DNA of 59,613 bases, taken from assembly GCA_902778995.1 (NCBI GenBank), contig CACYZW010000006.1:16755-76367 (forward strand). Reading direction: 5' to 3'. Origin of the DNA: an uncultured Eubacteriales bacterium. Lineage in GTDB: Bacteria; Bacillota; Clostridia; Christensenellales; Aristaeellaceae. Within the stretch, counting starts at the first letter, position 1. Each line of letters begins with the position of its first letter. Shown here in pieces: positions 1 to 8,900 of the stretch. The notes beneath the pieces were generated by a model, which was not told the origin of the DNA, searched no databases, and saw only the letters and a program-made list of their open reading frames with translations. The translations under genes were made by a program, and so were the position numbers.

Positions 1-420
1 TGACAGATTTGCCTGAACCCTTTCGGGATTCCGGGCGGCAAATCTGCAAGGAAGACATTTTTACTCTGGTCGACAGGCTTCCCGGCGTAAAAATGCCCCG
101 TTCCCGCCGTACATGCCGCCGGGAACGATTGAACATTGGAGGGGCTGCTCCCCTCCAATACCTCCCTGCATAGTTTGCTTATACGGTGAATGGTAACGAA
201 CGCCGTAACTGTCGAAGGGGGACAGATCCCCCTTCGAACAGGCGCGACGCTTCAATCCGCAGGATTGAACCGTCCGCGTCCCGGCCTTTGGCCGGGATGG
301 AAAACCTGAAAGGTTTTCCACCTTGACATCCCCTTTCTTCTGGAAAATGGGATTTTCCGCCATAAAAATGCCTGCGGGGTCGGCGTACACGCCGCCGCCC
401 CCGATTGGAAACGAGTGCCC
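1..420. repeat. Dense array of short palindromes (hairpin wall)
   Basis: No credible gene lies here. The stretch is a succession of near-perfect inverted repeats: arms at 4-13/37-46, 99-105/121-127, 136-144/150-158, 212-221/228-237, 251-258/262-269, 280-286/290-296, 298-307/311-320, 342-348/352-358 and 381-394. Most have 3-6 nt loops. Parts of it recur inverted near 5770-5850, and a fragment recurs near 38045. This looks like a dispersed, possibly mobile, structured repeat downstream of the c-di-GMP operon. It may continue left of the window. Confidence 0.6.
338..415. repeat. Inverted repeat flanking the c-di-GMP operon, left copy
   Basis: About 78 bp nearly identical to the reverse complement of 5766-5848. 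Shared blocks include GGAAAATGGGATTTTCCGCC, then ATGCCTGCGGGGTCGGCG and CCGCCCCCGATTGGAAA. The two copies bracket the pair of c-di-GMP genes. Confidence 0.75.
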
Positions 421-428
421 TGAGTTGT

Positions 429-505
429 AACGAAACGCCGCATAATGAAGCAGTGCAGCAACGAGATGAATTTAGTCGATTGCAAACCGCTAATTTCGAA
501 GGCCG
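429..505. repeat. Partial copy of the 'CCGCATAAT' MITE-like family
   Basis: The run starting CGAAACGCCGCATAATG, followed by GTGCAGCAACGAGATGAATTT and GTCGATTGCAAACCGC, matches the left two-thirds of the element at 41244-41407. The right terminal repeat is missing. It lies just downstream of the stop codon of the first gene. Confidence 0.55.
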
Positions 506-532
506 CCGGCGACGGCGCGCATTTTCAGGGGA

Positions 533-1669
533 TCATCTCGGGTTGCGCCTTCTGTCCTTCAGCTCGCCGGAGGCGTGCCTGGCCTGCTTCTCCCTGTACA
601 TCGCGTTGTCGATGGCCTCCATAAAGCCGTCCTTGTCCTTCATGTCAAAGACCGCGTGGCCCATGGACAGGCTGATGGTGTACGGGCGTCCCGACGTCTG
701 GTTGAAGGTCTCCACCGCCGCCCTGATCCTGTCCTCCGCCTCCTTTATTTTTTCTTCCCGGTTTGTCGTAAGCAAAAGTATGAATTCGTCTCCGGCAAAG
801 CGGGTGGCGATGCTGCCCTCCGGGGAAACCTCCAGCAGCAGCGTCGCCGTCTCCCTCAGTGCCTCGTCGCCCGCGGAGTGGCCGAAGCGGTCGTTGATAT
901 CCTTGAAATAATCCATGTCCATCATAATTCCGCTGCGCCCGGTCCAGGTGTTTAATACCCGATCGAGGAAATGGCGGTTATAGAGCCCCGTCAGCGGGTC
1001 CCGATAAGCCAGCTCGGTCTGCGTGCTCATATAGAGGGCGGCCAGCCCGATCGACGTGCAGCACCAGGCAAGCGACAGGCCGTAAAACATGCTCTGAAAC
1101 ACGATGCCGATCAGAACCGGCGTCAGGAATATCCATATCGGGAAGAAAATCTCTGTACCATGATTCCGCTTGTATCTGTGCACTACATAGATGCTGTTAC
1201 CGATCATCAGAAAAGACACGGCGTACAACAGATAACCGTAGGGCAGCCGGCAGTAGGCGTTCTGTTCGTCGACGCGGAACAGATAGTGTCCGAAGAGATT
1301 GCCCAGAACGGCGACCCAGCTGATGGCGAGCAGGATCATGTGCGGCCTGTAGACGGTCGTCAGCCTTTTCTCCTTTCTGTAGAGGTGATAATCCACATAC
1401 AGCACCCACAGCATTGAAAACAGCGGATTTCCCAAAAAGAGCCACGTATTCGAAACCCATACCATCACCCTGCAGATGGTAAATGGGTACCCGTCGACGA
1501 GGAAGGAGATCATTTCCATCAGGCAACAGCTGAAGCTGATGAGCAGCAACGCCGTCAGCAGCCTGGAATCCAGGTCGTTCCCCCTGCGATCCATAGAGCT
1601 GATGTTGAGAACGGCCAGCGCCAGAAACATGCCTATGCAATTGGTTATGACAATTGATTGTATGTTCAC
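533..1669 (-). CDS. Membrane-anchored GGDEF protein (probable diguanylate cyclase)
   Basis: A 378-aa protein. The N-terminal ~220 residues contain six or seven hydrophobic segments, and residues ~225-360 form a GGDEF domain (entry motif DPLTGLYNRHFLD, metal site MMDMDYFKDIND, active-site loop RFAGDEF). The first Gly of GGDEF is Ala, a substitution found in some active cyclases. No RxxD inhibitory site is visible just upstream of the loop. The likely role is synthesis of cyclic di-GMP at the membrane in response to an unknown signal. Its ATG overlaps the stop of the upstream 1321-aa gene by 4 nt (ATGA), so the two are co-transcribed and translationally coupled. The family call is firm; activity is inferred. 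Confidence 0.88.
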   Translation of the reverse strand: MNIQSIVITNCIGMFLALAVLNISSMDRRGNDLDSRLLTALLLISFSCCLMEMISFLVDGYPFTICRVMVWVSNTWLFLGNPLFSMLWVLYVDYHLYRKEKRLTTVYRPHMILLAISWVAVLGNLFGHYLFRVDEQNAYCRLPYGYLLYAVSFLMIGNSIYVVHRYKRNHGTEIFFPIWIFLTPVLIGIVFQSMFYGLSLAWCCTSIGLAALYMSTQTELAYRDPLTGLYNRHFLDRVLNTWTGRSGIMMDMDYFKDINDRFGHSAGDEALRETATLLLEVSPEGSIATRFAGDEFILLLTTNREEKIKEAEDRIRAAVETFNQTSGRPYTISLSMGHAVFDMKDKDGFMEAIDNAMYREKQARHASGELKDRRRNPR

Positions 1670-4600
1670 GTCATCCTCTCTCCTTCAGCCGTATTCTCCG
1701 GTTTCCATGCCAAGAACTGCTCGGGCGGCAGGGGTTTGGCGTAGTAGTAGCCCTGGAAGCTTTCCACATGGTAGCGCTTCAGAATATCCCGCATGCCCCC
1801 GGTCTCGATGCCCTCGACGCACACCTTTGCGCCGAAGATGGAGGCGAGATCGGCGACGGTTTTCACGATCTTTCTCTCGATTTCATTTTCCTCTATCTTC
1901 TGAACAAAGCGACGATCGATCTTGATGATGTTGATGGGAATCTCCCTGAGGATGGCCAGGGAGGAAAAGCCCGTTCCGAAATCGTCCAGCGCCACCAGCA
2001 CGCCCCTGGATTTCAGGTTGACGACCACGTTTTTCAGAAGGTCCAGGTCCAGCAGCCGACACCGCTCCGTCACCTCGAAGCACAGGTGCTCCGGCGGATA
2101 GCCGAGGTCGTCCAGTATGCGGAGCACCATGTCCACAAAGTCCGGCTTCTCGATCTGCGTATAGGACAGGTTGACATTGATGACGAAGCCGGGATGCCGC
2201 TTCAGGATCTGCTTGGCCACGAGGATGGACTCCCGGATGATCCATTCGCCAAGCTCGGGAAACAGCGGGTCCGATTCCAGTATCGGAATAAACTGATCCG
2301 GGGGAACCATGCCGTAGACGTCGTTTTTCCAACGAAGCAGCGCCTCCGCGCCGATCAGCGCCTCCGTCTGCGCGTCCACCACCGGCTGATACAGCAGATA
2401 AAAGCCCTCGTAGCCATGTATGATGGATGCGCGTATCGCGTGGAGCTTTTCGAGGCGCTGATTGTCCCCCCTGGTCGGGTCGTTCCGGAATTCCACCATG
2501 TCTCCGTGGGAGCGCACCTTGGATTCCTCGTCCGCATAATTCAGACAGGCGTACACCGTCTGGGAATCCACGTCGAAGCTGTCCAGCCTCAGCGCGCCGC
2601 AGTGCAGGTCGAGCAGGATCTTCCTGCCGTCCACCTCGAAGCCCTCGTGGAGGAAGGCGCGGAATCGGTCGTAGCCCTCCCGCAGCTCCGCGACGGAAAA
2701 CGCGTTGCTGAGCACCGCGAACTTGGTTCCGTCGATCCTGTAGACGTGTCCCCGGTTGCCCGTCTTTTCATATACCTCCCGGGCGTAGAGCTGCAGCACG
2801 CGGTTGCCGAAGTGATACCCGTACATCTCGTTGATCTCGGAAAATTTGCTGATGCCAAACAGCGCCACGCTGAACCCCGCGTTCCGCTTGATGCAACTGT
2901 CCAGATCCTCGAAAAAGCCGTATTGATTCCTCAGGCCCGTCAGGGCATCGACGTGCCCCTGCATGCCATGGTTGCGAATGCTCCCGGCGAAGTAGTCCGG
3001 TTCGCCGGACGGGTCCCGTATCACGACGCCGCGACAGGTGCACACGTCGTATTCGCCCGTGGCCCGCCTGGCCCGGTACTGCATGTCGTGCCCTGCGGCG
3101 TTGCCGGAGAATATCTCGTCGATGCCCTTGCGATAGGCCGCCCGGTCATCCGGGTGAATGTGGTCTTCCCATATATCGCCCGCGCCGTACATGTATTCGG
3201 AGGGCAGGCCGAAGGCGTCCACCGCGTTCTTGGACCAGCGGGAGAAGTCGTATTTCATGTCGCAAAGGAATATGTAGCTGCCCTCCGAAACCACCTCGAA
3301 CGACCTGAACAGGCCGTCCACCAGGTAGCGCCTGTCATCGGTGATTAGCCTGAAATTCGCCTTCTGCTTCAGGGAGCGGGTCTCCAGCAGCAGCTTCTGC
3401 TCCTTCAGGCGCGTCTTGTCCCCATACATCTGGCTGTCGGCGCGGTTGAACACGTCCCCGACGGTGCGATCCGCATACGGCTGATACTCCGCCAGGCCCG
3501 AGGCCACGACGGGGCCCTCGCCGATGCGGATGTTCTCCTCTATCCGCCTTCTCAGGCCGGAGATGAGGCTCGTCCGGTTCTCATAATCCCGGCCCCTGAG
3601 CACCGCGACGAATTCATCCCCGCCGATGCGAAACACCGGACTGTGGCTGAAAACGCGGCAGATCAGCAGGCAGGAGGTTTTGATATATTCGTCCCCCGCC
3701 TTGTGCCCCTCGGTATCGTTGATCGCCTTCAGGCCGTTGATGTCGCAGATGACGATGCCGAAGGATGCGTTTCCCTGCTCTATCTGCCTTTGAAGCTCCT
3801 GCTCCATCTCTCGATAGGCCGTCTTGTTCTTTGTGTGCGTCAGCTCGTCCCGCCGGGCCATCTCGTTGGCCATGGAGAGCGCCGTCAGGTGCTCCTGCTC
3901 CCTGCGGACGTCCTCCTCGCGGTTTTCGATGCAGATGATAAAGTGGCTGTGATCGGAGGAATAGGTCACCGACATGCGCGTGTACTGCGTTTTATCGCCG
4001 TCCACGATCATCCGATAATCCTCGGTCAGCTGCCGCCTGGTCTCAAGCCTGGAGATCAGGTTGTCCCGGTCGAGGAAGAGCCCGATGCGCTCCCGGTCCT
4101 CGGAATAGATGAGCCTGTCCAGGTTCTTCCTGGATGCGGCGAAGAAATCCTCGCCCTCCTCCTGCACCTTCAGCTTTCCGGACTGGTTCTTTGTCCCGAG
4201 CTCCGCGTAATTCGAGGTTGCACAGTCTATGTAATAGATCAGATCGTAATGGGAGGCCAGCCGCTCCGCAATCTGCGTAAAGGTGACGTTCCGCTTCTGA
4301 TCCGCCTTCCTGGCAAGCTGCGCCTGTACCTCCGCGTCGATGTTCTCGATGCACACGATGATATGCTTGCCGTCCCTGGCCATGATCTCCGTATGGCGGA
4401 TGTGCCTGACCCGGCCCTCGACCACCAGGCGGTAGGTGATTGAAAAGGCGTTGCGATGCTTCAGGTTTTCCAGCATCGCGTCCTTGTAGTGTACGCCGAG
4501 GGCCCTTTCCTGATCCTCTGGGTACACGTACTTGCGAATGCTCCGCCTGCTCTCGGCAAAAAAATCGTCCCCCGTCGCCGGCACGTTCAGCTTTTTGTAT

Positions 4601-5631
4601 TCGTCCGTCGAGGAAATCTCAACGTAGTTGCTGGTGGCTATGTCGACATAATAGAGCGTGTCGTACTGCTCGGCGAGGCTCGCGGTGATCTGATTGAATA
4701 TCTCCCTTTGGCGGGCAATTTCCTTATTCTTTTCGCCCTTGCGATACTGCGCGTCGATATTGTTGAGCCCGACGACCAGCCGCGGGCCCTCCTGCTCCTG
4801 CACCATGGCGGCGCTCATCTGGACGTAGACGGGCCTGTTCTCCATCATGAGGCGGTAGACCAGGGTAAAGATGCCGCCGCCCTCGATTTCCGCCATGACG
4901 TTTTCCCTGGTGAAGGTCGACAGGAAGCGATCCAGGTCCTCGGGACAGTTGAACTGCCTGGCCACCTCGCGAACCTTGTCAAAGAAGCCCTCGCCCTCCG
5001 TCGCCTGGGCGAAGCTGTCCACATAATCGTCGGTCGAGCTGAATTCGCGGTAGCGGTCCGTCTCGGGATCCACCACGTAAACGACGATAAAGTTGCCCGT
5101 GAGGGCGTGGAGGCGGGCGTAGACGATCCGCTCCTCCTGCATCCGCGCCTCCGCCTGGCGCTGCCGCATGAGCTCGTCGATGTCCGACACGGCGATGACG
5201 ATGAAGCGCCCGTCGTCCGCCATCCGGGAGACCTTCATGTGCACATAGAAGGCCCTGCCATCCTTGATCCTGCGGTAGGTCATCTCAAACACCCTGGATC
5301 GATCCAGGGCCGCGGCGAGGAAATCCCGGTTCATCGCTGCCACAAAGGCCGCCTGATCCTCCGGATGTACGTACAGCTTTGCCTCCCGGGCGCAGCTGGC
5401 GAAGAAATCCGGGCCCCGCCTGCTCTCGCAGAGCACGCCGAGATCGTCGTCGGTGCGGTATTCGACAAAGGCCTCGGTGTCCATATTGACATGGAACAGA
5501 TCCGTATAGCCCCTGGCCAGCGCCTGGGCGATGTGGGCATAAGTCCTGTTGATATCCCACGCCGTTTTATCTTCCTTTGCTGCGGCGTTCTCGCGCTTTG
5601 CGCGATCCCTGTCCGTCCCGTCCTGGCGCAT
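1666..5631 (-). CDS. Multi-sensor PAS-like/GGDEF/GGDEF/EAL cyclic-di-GMP protein
   Basis: A 1321-aa soluble protein with no signal peptide or membrane segment. Four consecutive ~120-aa sensor repeats fill residues ~25-570 (signature YYVDxxTxxYxExSSTDEY ... FF ... EDxxRF). Then come a GGDEF domain with an intact RIGGDEF loop (~590-740), a PAS_3-type domain (~765-880), a second GGDEF with a ruined loop (RIDGTKF, ~890-1040) and an EAL domain (~1060-1310). The EAL domain keeps its catalytic signatures: AEALLRW, NVNLS, EVTER, DDFGTGFSS, KIDRRF and VEGIET. It could both make and degrade cyclic di-GMP. The start is an ATG with GAGGAGGA 7 nt upstream, and a clear promoter precedes it. Confidence 0.9.
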   Translation of the reverse strand: MRQDGTDRDRAKRENAAAKEDKTAWDINRTYAHIAQALARGYTDLFHVNMDTEAFVEYRTDDDLGVLCESRRGPDFFASCAREAKLYVHPEDQAAFVAAMNRDFLAAALDRSRVFEMTYRRIKDGRAFYVHMKVSRMADDGRFIVIAVSDIDELMRQRQAEARMQEERIVYARLHALTGNFIVVYVVDPETDRYREFSSTDDYVDSFAQATEGEGFFDKVREVARQFNCPEDLDRFLSTFTRENVMAEIEGGGIFTLVYRLMMENRPVYVQMSAAMVQEQEGPRLVVGLNNIDAQYRKGEKNKEIARQREIFNQITASLAEQYDTLYYVDIATSNYVEISSTDEYKKLNVPATGDDFFAESRRSIRKYVYPEDQERALGVHYKDAMLENLKHRNAFSITYRLVVEGRVRHIRHTEIMARDGKHIIVCIENIDAEVQAQLARKADQKRNVTFTQIAERLASHYDLIYYIDCATSNYAELGTKNQSGKLKVQEEGEDFFAASRKNLDRLIYSEDRERIGLFLDRDNLISRLETRRQLTEDYRMIVDGDKTQYTRMSVTYSSDHSHFIICIENREEDVRREQEHLTALSMANEMARRDELTHTKNKTAYREMEQELQRQIEQGNASFGIVICDINGLKAINDTEGHKAGDEYIKTSCLLICRVFSHSPVFRIGGDEFVAVLRGRDYENRTSLISGLRRRIEENIRIGEGPVVASGLAEYQPYADRTVGDVFNRADSQMYGDKTRLKEQKLLLETRSLKQKANFRLITDDRRYLVDGLFRSFEVVSEGSYIFLCDMKYDFSRWSKNAVDAFGLPSEYMYGAGDIWEDHIHPDDRAAYRKGIDEIFSGNAAGHDMQYRARRATGEYDVCTCRGVVIRDPSGEPDYFAGSIRNHGMQGHVDALTGLRNQYGFFEDLDSCIKRNAGFSVALFGISKFSEINEMYGYHFGNRVLQLYAREVYEKTGNRGHVYRIDGTKFAVLSNAFSVAELREGYDRFRAFLHEGFEVDGRKILLDLHCGALRLDSFDVDSQTVYACLNYADEESKVRSHGDMVEFRNDPTRGDNQRLEKLHAIRASIIHGYEGFYLLYQPVVDAQTEALIGAEALLRWKNDVYGMVPPDQFIPILESDPLFPELGEWIIRESILVAKQILKRHPGFVINVNLSYTQIEKPDFVDMVLRILDDLGYPPEHLCFEVTERCRLLDLDLLKNVVVNLKSRGVLVALDDFGTGFSSLAILREIPINIIKIDRRFVQKIEENEIERKIVKTVADLASIFGAKVCVEGIETGGMRDILKRYHVESFQGYYYAKPLPPEQFLAWKPENTAEGERMT

Positions 5632-5682
5632 ATCCGGTCCTCCTCGTCGGCTAAAGCAGCGGGGGTATAGCTTAACAAATAT

Positions 5683-5711
5683 ATTATATCACATAAGCAG
5701 AAACGTGTCCA
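5683..5711 (-). promoter_or_regulatory. Sigma-A-type promoter of the c-di-GMP operon
   Basis: On the minus strand: -35 TGGACA (5706-5711), a 17-nt spacer and -10 TATAAT (5683-5688), about 50 nt before the start codon. The flanks TTATGGACA and TATAATATATTTGT are repeated exactly in the promoter of the other GGDEF/EAL gene at 45138-45167. Confidence 0.75.
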
Positions 5712-5765
5712 TAAAAACATATGCAAATTCTCCGTAGCGTTGGTTACAGCCCGGTTACTGCTCAG

Positions 5766-5848
5766 GGTTCCCCTTTCCAATCGGGGGCGGCGGCGTGTAC
5801 GCCGACCCCGCAGGCATTTTTTATGGCGGAAAATCCCATTTTCCAGAA
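5766..5848. repeat. Inverted repeat flanking the c-di-GMP operon, right copy
   Basis: Reverse-complement copy of 338-415. The neighbouring sequence to 5940 also resembles the opening of the window (a GCAGATTTTGC-type block near 5865). No gene is credible in 5712-5951: the reading frames there are made of repeat sequence. Confidence 0.75.
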
Positions 5849-5951
5849 GAAAAATGCCTTCCTTGCAGATTTTGCGGCCAGATTATCTGCGATAATCAAG
5901 CAAAATCTGTGGGGGACGAAGCCGGAGGCTGAGCAGTAACACAGCCCGCAG

Positions 5952-8900
5952 TCACCCTGTGACGGTTCGCCTCGCAAAGCGCGCCTCGTGCGCCATGCCG
6001 TCGTCGGTCATCTCGATGAAATCCCCCGCCACCGGCCGGCCGTCGAGGACGACGCCCACGGCGCCCCGTTCGCACACCAGCCGGTAGCGGCTCCTGCCAT
6101 AGCTGACCGTCACCGCCGCGCGGGGCCAGTCGCCCAGCAGCGCGTTGAGGCGCACGGCATTGCCCCGGCGCTCATAGCCCAGCAGCGCGAGTATGGCCGT
6201 ATACATCCACCCCGCCGCGCCGGTGTACCAGGTCCAGCCGCCGCGCCCCCGCATGCTGGGCCTGTCGTAGATGTCCGCCGCCATCACGTAGGGCTCCACC
6301 CGATAGACCTCCGCCTGCGCCGGGCTGCCCGAATGGTTATAGGGCAGCAGCATCTGAAGCATCGCGTGCGCCCGCGCTTCATCGCCCATGTCAATCAGCG
6401 CCAGCAGCAGCCACAGCGCCCCGTGGGTGTATTGGCCGCCGTTCTCCCGCACGCCCGGGGGATAGCCCCGGATGTAGCCGGGGTCGGGCCCACAGCCGTC
6501 GAAGGGCGGCGTCAGCAGGCGGACGATGCCCGCGTCGGCATCCACCAGCATCCGCCAGGCAGCGTCCAGCGCCATCCCGCAGCGCGACCGGTCCAGCCCG
6601 GCCAGCGCGGCCCAGGCCTGGGAGACGGCGTCGATGCGGCACGCGTCGCAGTCTGCGCTCCCCAGGGGCTTGCCGTCGTCGTCGAAGGCCCGCAGATACC
6701 AGCCGCCGTCCCAGCCGCAGGCCTCCGCCGCCAGGCGCAGGGTCTCCGCCGTCCGCCACAGCCACACCCGATCCGCCTCCTCCGGCGCGACGCGGCGATA
6801 GCGGTCCGCGCAGGCGATGGCAAACTGGGTCAGCCACACGCTCTCCCCCGCGCCCCGCGCCCCCACGCGGTTCATGCCGTCGTTCCAGTCCCCCGTCCCC
6901 ATCAGCAGCAGGCCGTGATCGCCCCGGCGGTAGGCCCTTCGGAAGGCGCGCATGCAGTGGCCGTGCAGCGTCTCCACCGTCGCTCCCGGCGCCATCTCGC
7001 AGTAGACGTCGGACTGTCCCCCGGGGATCGCCACGCCGTCCAGATAGGCCACCCGCTCGGCCAGCACGCCGGTATCGCCGGTGGTTTCCACATAGGCCGC
7101 CGTCACCCAGGGCAAAAACAGCATGTCGTCCGAGATGCGGGTGCGCACGCCGCTGAAGGGCTCGTGCCACCAGTGCATCACGTCCCCGGCCTCGAACTGG
7201 CGGGCGGCGCAGCGCAGCAGGTGGGCGCGCGCCCGCTCAGGCTCGTGGTGGAGCAGCGCCAGCATGTCCTGAAGCTGGTCACGGAAGCCCCAGGCCCCGC
7301 CGGGCTGGTACAGCCCCGTGCGCCCCAGCACCCTGGAAGCCCGCACCTGGTGGATCAGGAAGCCGTTCGCCAGCGCGTTCAGAGGCGCGTCCGGCGTCTC
7401 TATCGTCAATTTTGACGGAAGCTGTTCAAGCGGCGTCTCCGCCTCCGAGCGCCATTCCCGCGCCCGCCTTCGGGCCGAGGCCACGTCTGCAGCCCAGCCC
7501 AGCGCGAAGCGCAATTCGCGCGCCTCGCCCCGCCGCATGCGCAGCGGCACGCTGAGGGAAGCCCCCTCCCGCCCCATGAACGCGCCGCCCTCGGTCAGCG
7601 CATCCGAAGCCGCGAACCACCCGACACCGGGCATCGCGCCGGTGGCGAAGCAGGCCCCGTCCTCGTACCAGCAGTTCAGGGCGACGGCGTCCCGCACGTC
7701 GGTGCCCATCAGCCAGTTCACACCGCCCTCCAGCCGGAACGCCTCGCCCCGCAGCCGCCGGTTTTCAACGGTCACGTCGATCCGCGCCTCGGCCCGGTCG
7801 GGATGCATAGACAGGCATGTCTGCGCCCCGACCCTCGCGGCGTCGATGCGATAGCGCGTACACCGGGCGTCGTGGACGACCCGGAAGGGCACTCGGGGGC
7901 GTTCCCCCGGCAGCAGCCCGAGGGCTTCCTTCCGGTCGTCGTCCACGAGCCGCAGCCCGAGGCCCCAGCCCTCCCGAAGGGCGTCGTTGCCGAAGGGGGT
8001 CAGCCTGCCGCTTCGGCTGTTGCCCCGCCAGAAGAAGCCGCCGCCCCGCTCGGACAGCAGCATGCCTCCGGCGTCGTTCGCCAGTATGTTGCACCAGGGG
8101 GCGGGCGGGAGGCGGTCCGGCAGTACGTCGATGGCGTAGCCGCCGTCGCCGGTAAAACCGCCGTAGCCGTTGTCCGCCAGCCTCTGTTGGGGCGTCAGCA
8201 GGCTGCGGCCCGCGTCCATCAAGCGGCAAATGGCTTCCCCGAAGCCCGAAGCGTCCGCCAGCTTTTGGCGCACCTGGGCGTCGAAATCCCGGCACGCGAC
8301 GAAGGACGCCGAGGCAAACCGCGCGAGGGCCCGCTGCCCTTCGCCGTCCAGATGCCCGCCATCCAGCAGCCACACCCCGCCGGGGGCGCGGCGCAGCCGG
8401 TTCAGGTGGGACGCCGAGATCAGGTTCTCCAGCATATCCCGGACGGGGCGGTTGTAGCCGGGGCCGCCGTCGTCCACAAAAGCCAGATCCGCATGCAGCC
8501 CCATGGCGCGGTAAAACCCATGCGCCCGTATGAGGGCGCGCGCAGGCCCGTCGTCCGATGCCCGCGACACAGACATGACCAGCATCGGCCTGTCGCCGGA
8601 CAGCCCCGTCGACCACAGCGCCGGGCGCGATGTGCCCGCCTCGCCCCGGCGCATGCCCCGCGCCCGGGCCGCCAGGGCGCCGTCCGTCAGCAGCGCCGCC
8701 ATCCGTTGCAGGGCGTGGTATTCCCCGGCGCTCACGCCCAGGAAATTGAGCTGCGTTCCGGCGTATATCCCGGCCAGGCGCAGCGTCCGCCGCTGCTGAC
8801 GGGGCTGACGCCAGCGCTCCAGCCATGCCTGGGGCGACGCGCCGCCGTCCAGCAGCGCCAGCGCGAAGCACACCCGCGCCGACTGTCCCGGCGCGAGGCG

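Noticed and set aside
61-485. Short minus-strand frames in the palindrome array
   Set aside because: They are made entirely of repeat DNA and change between copies; no start signals.
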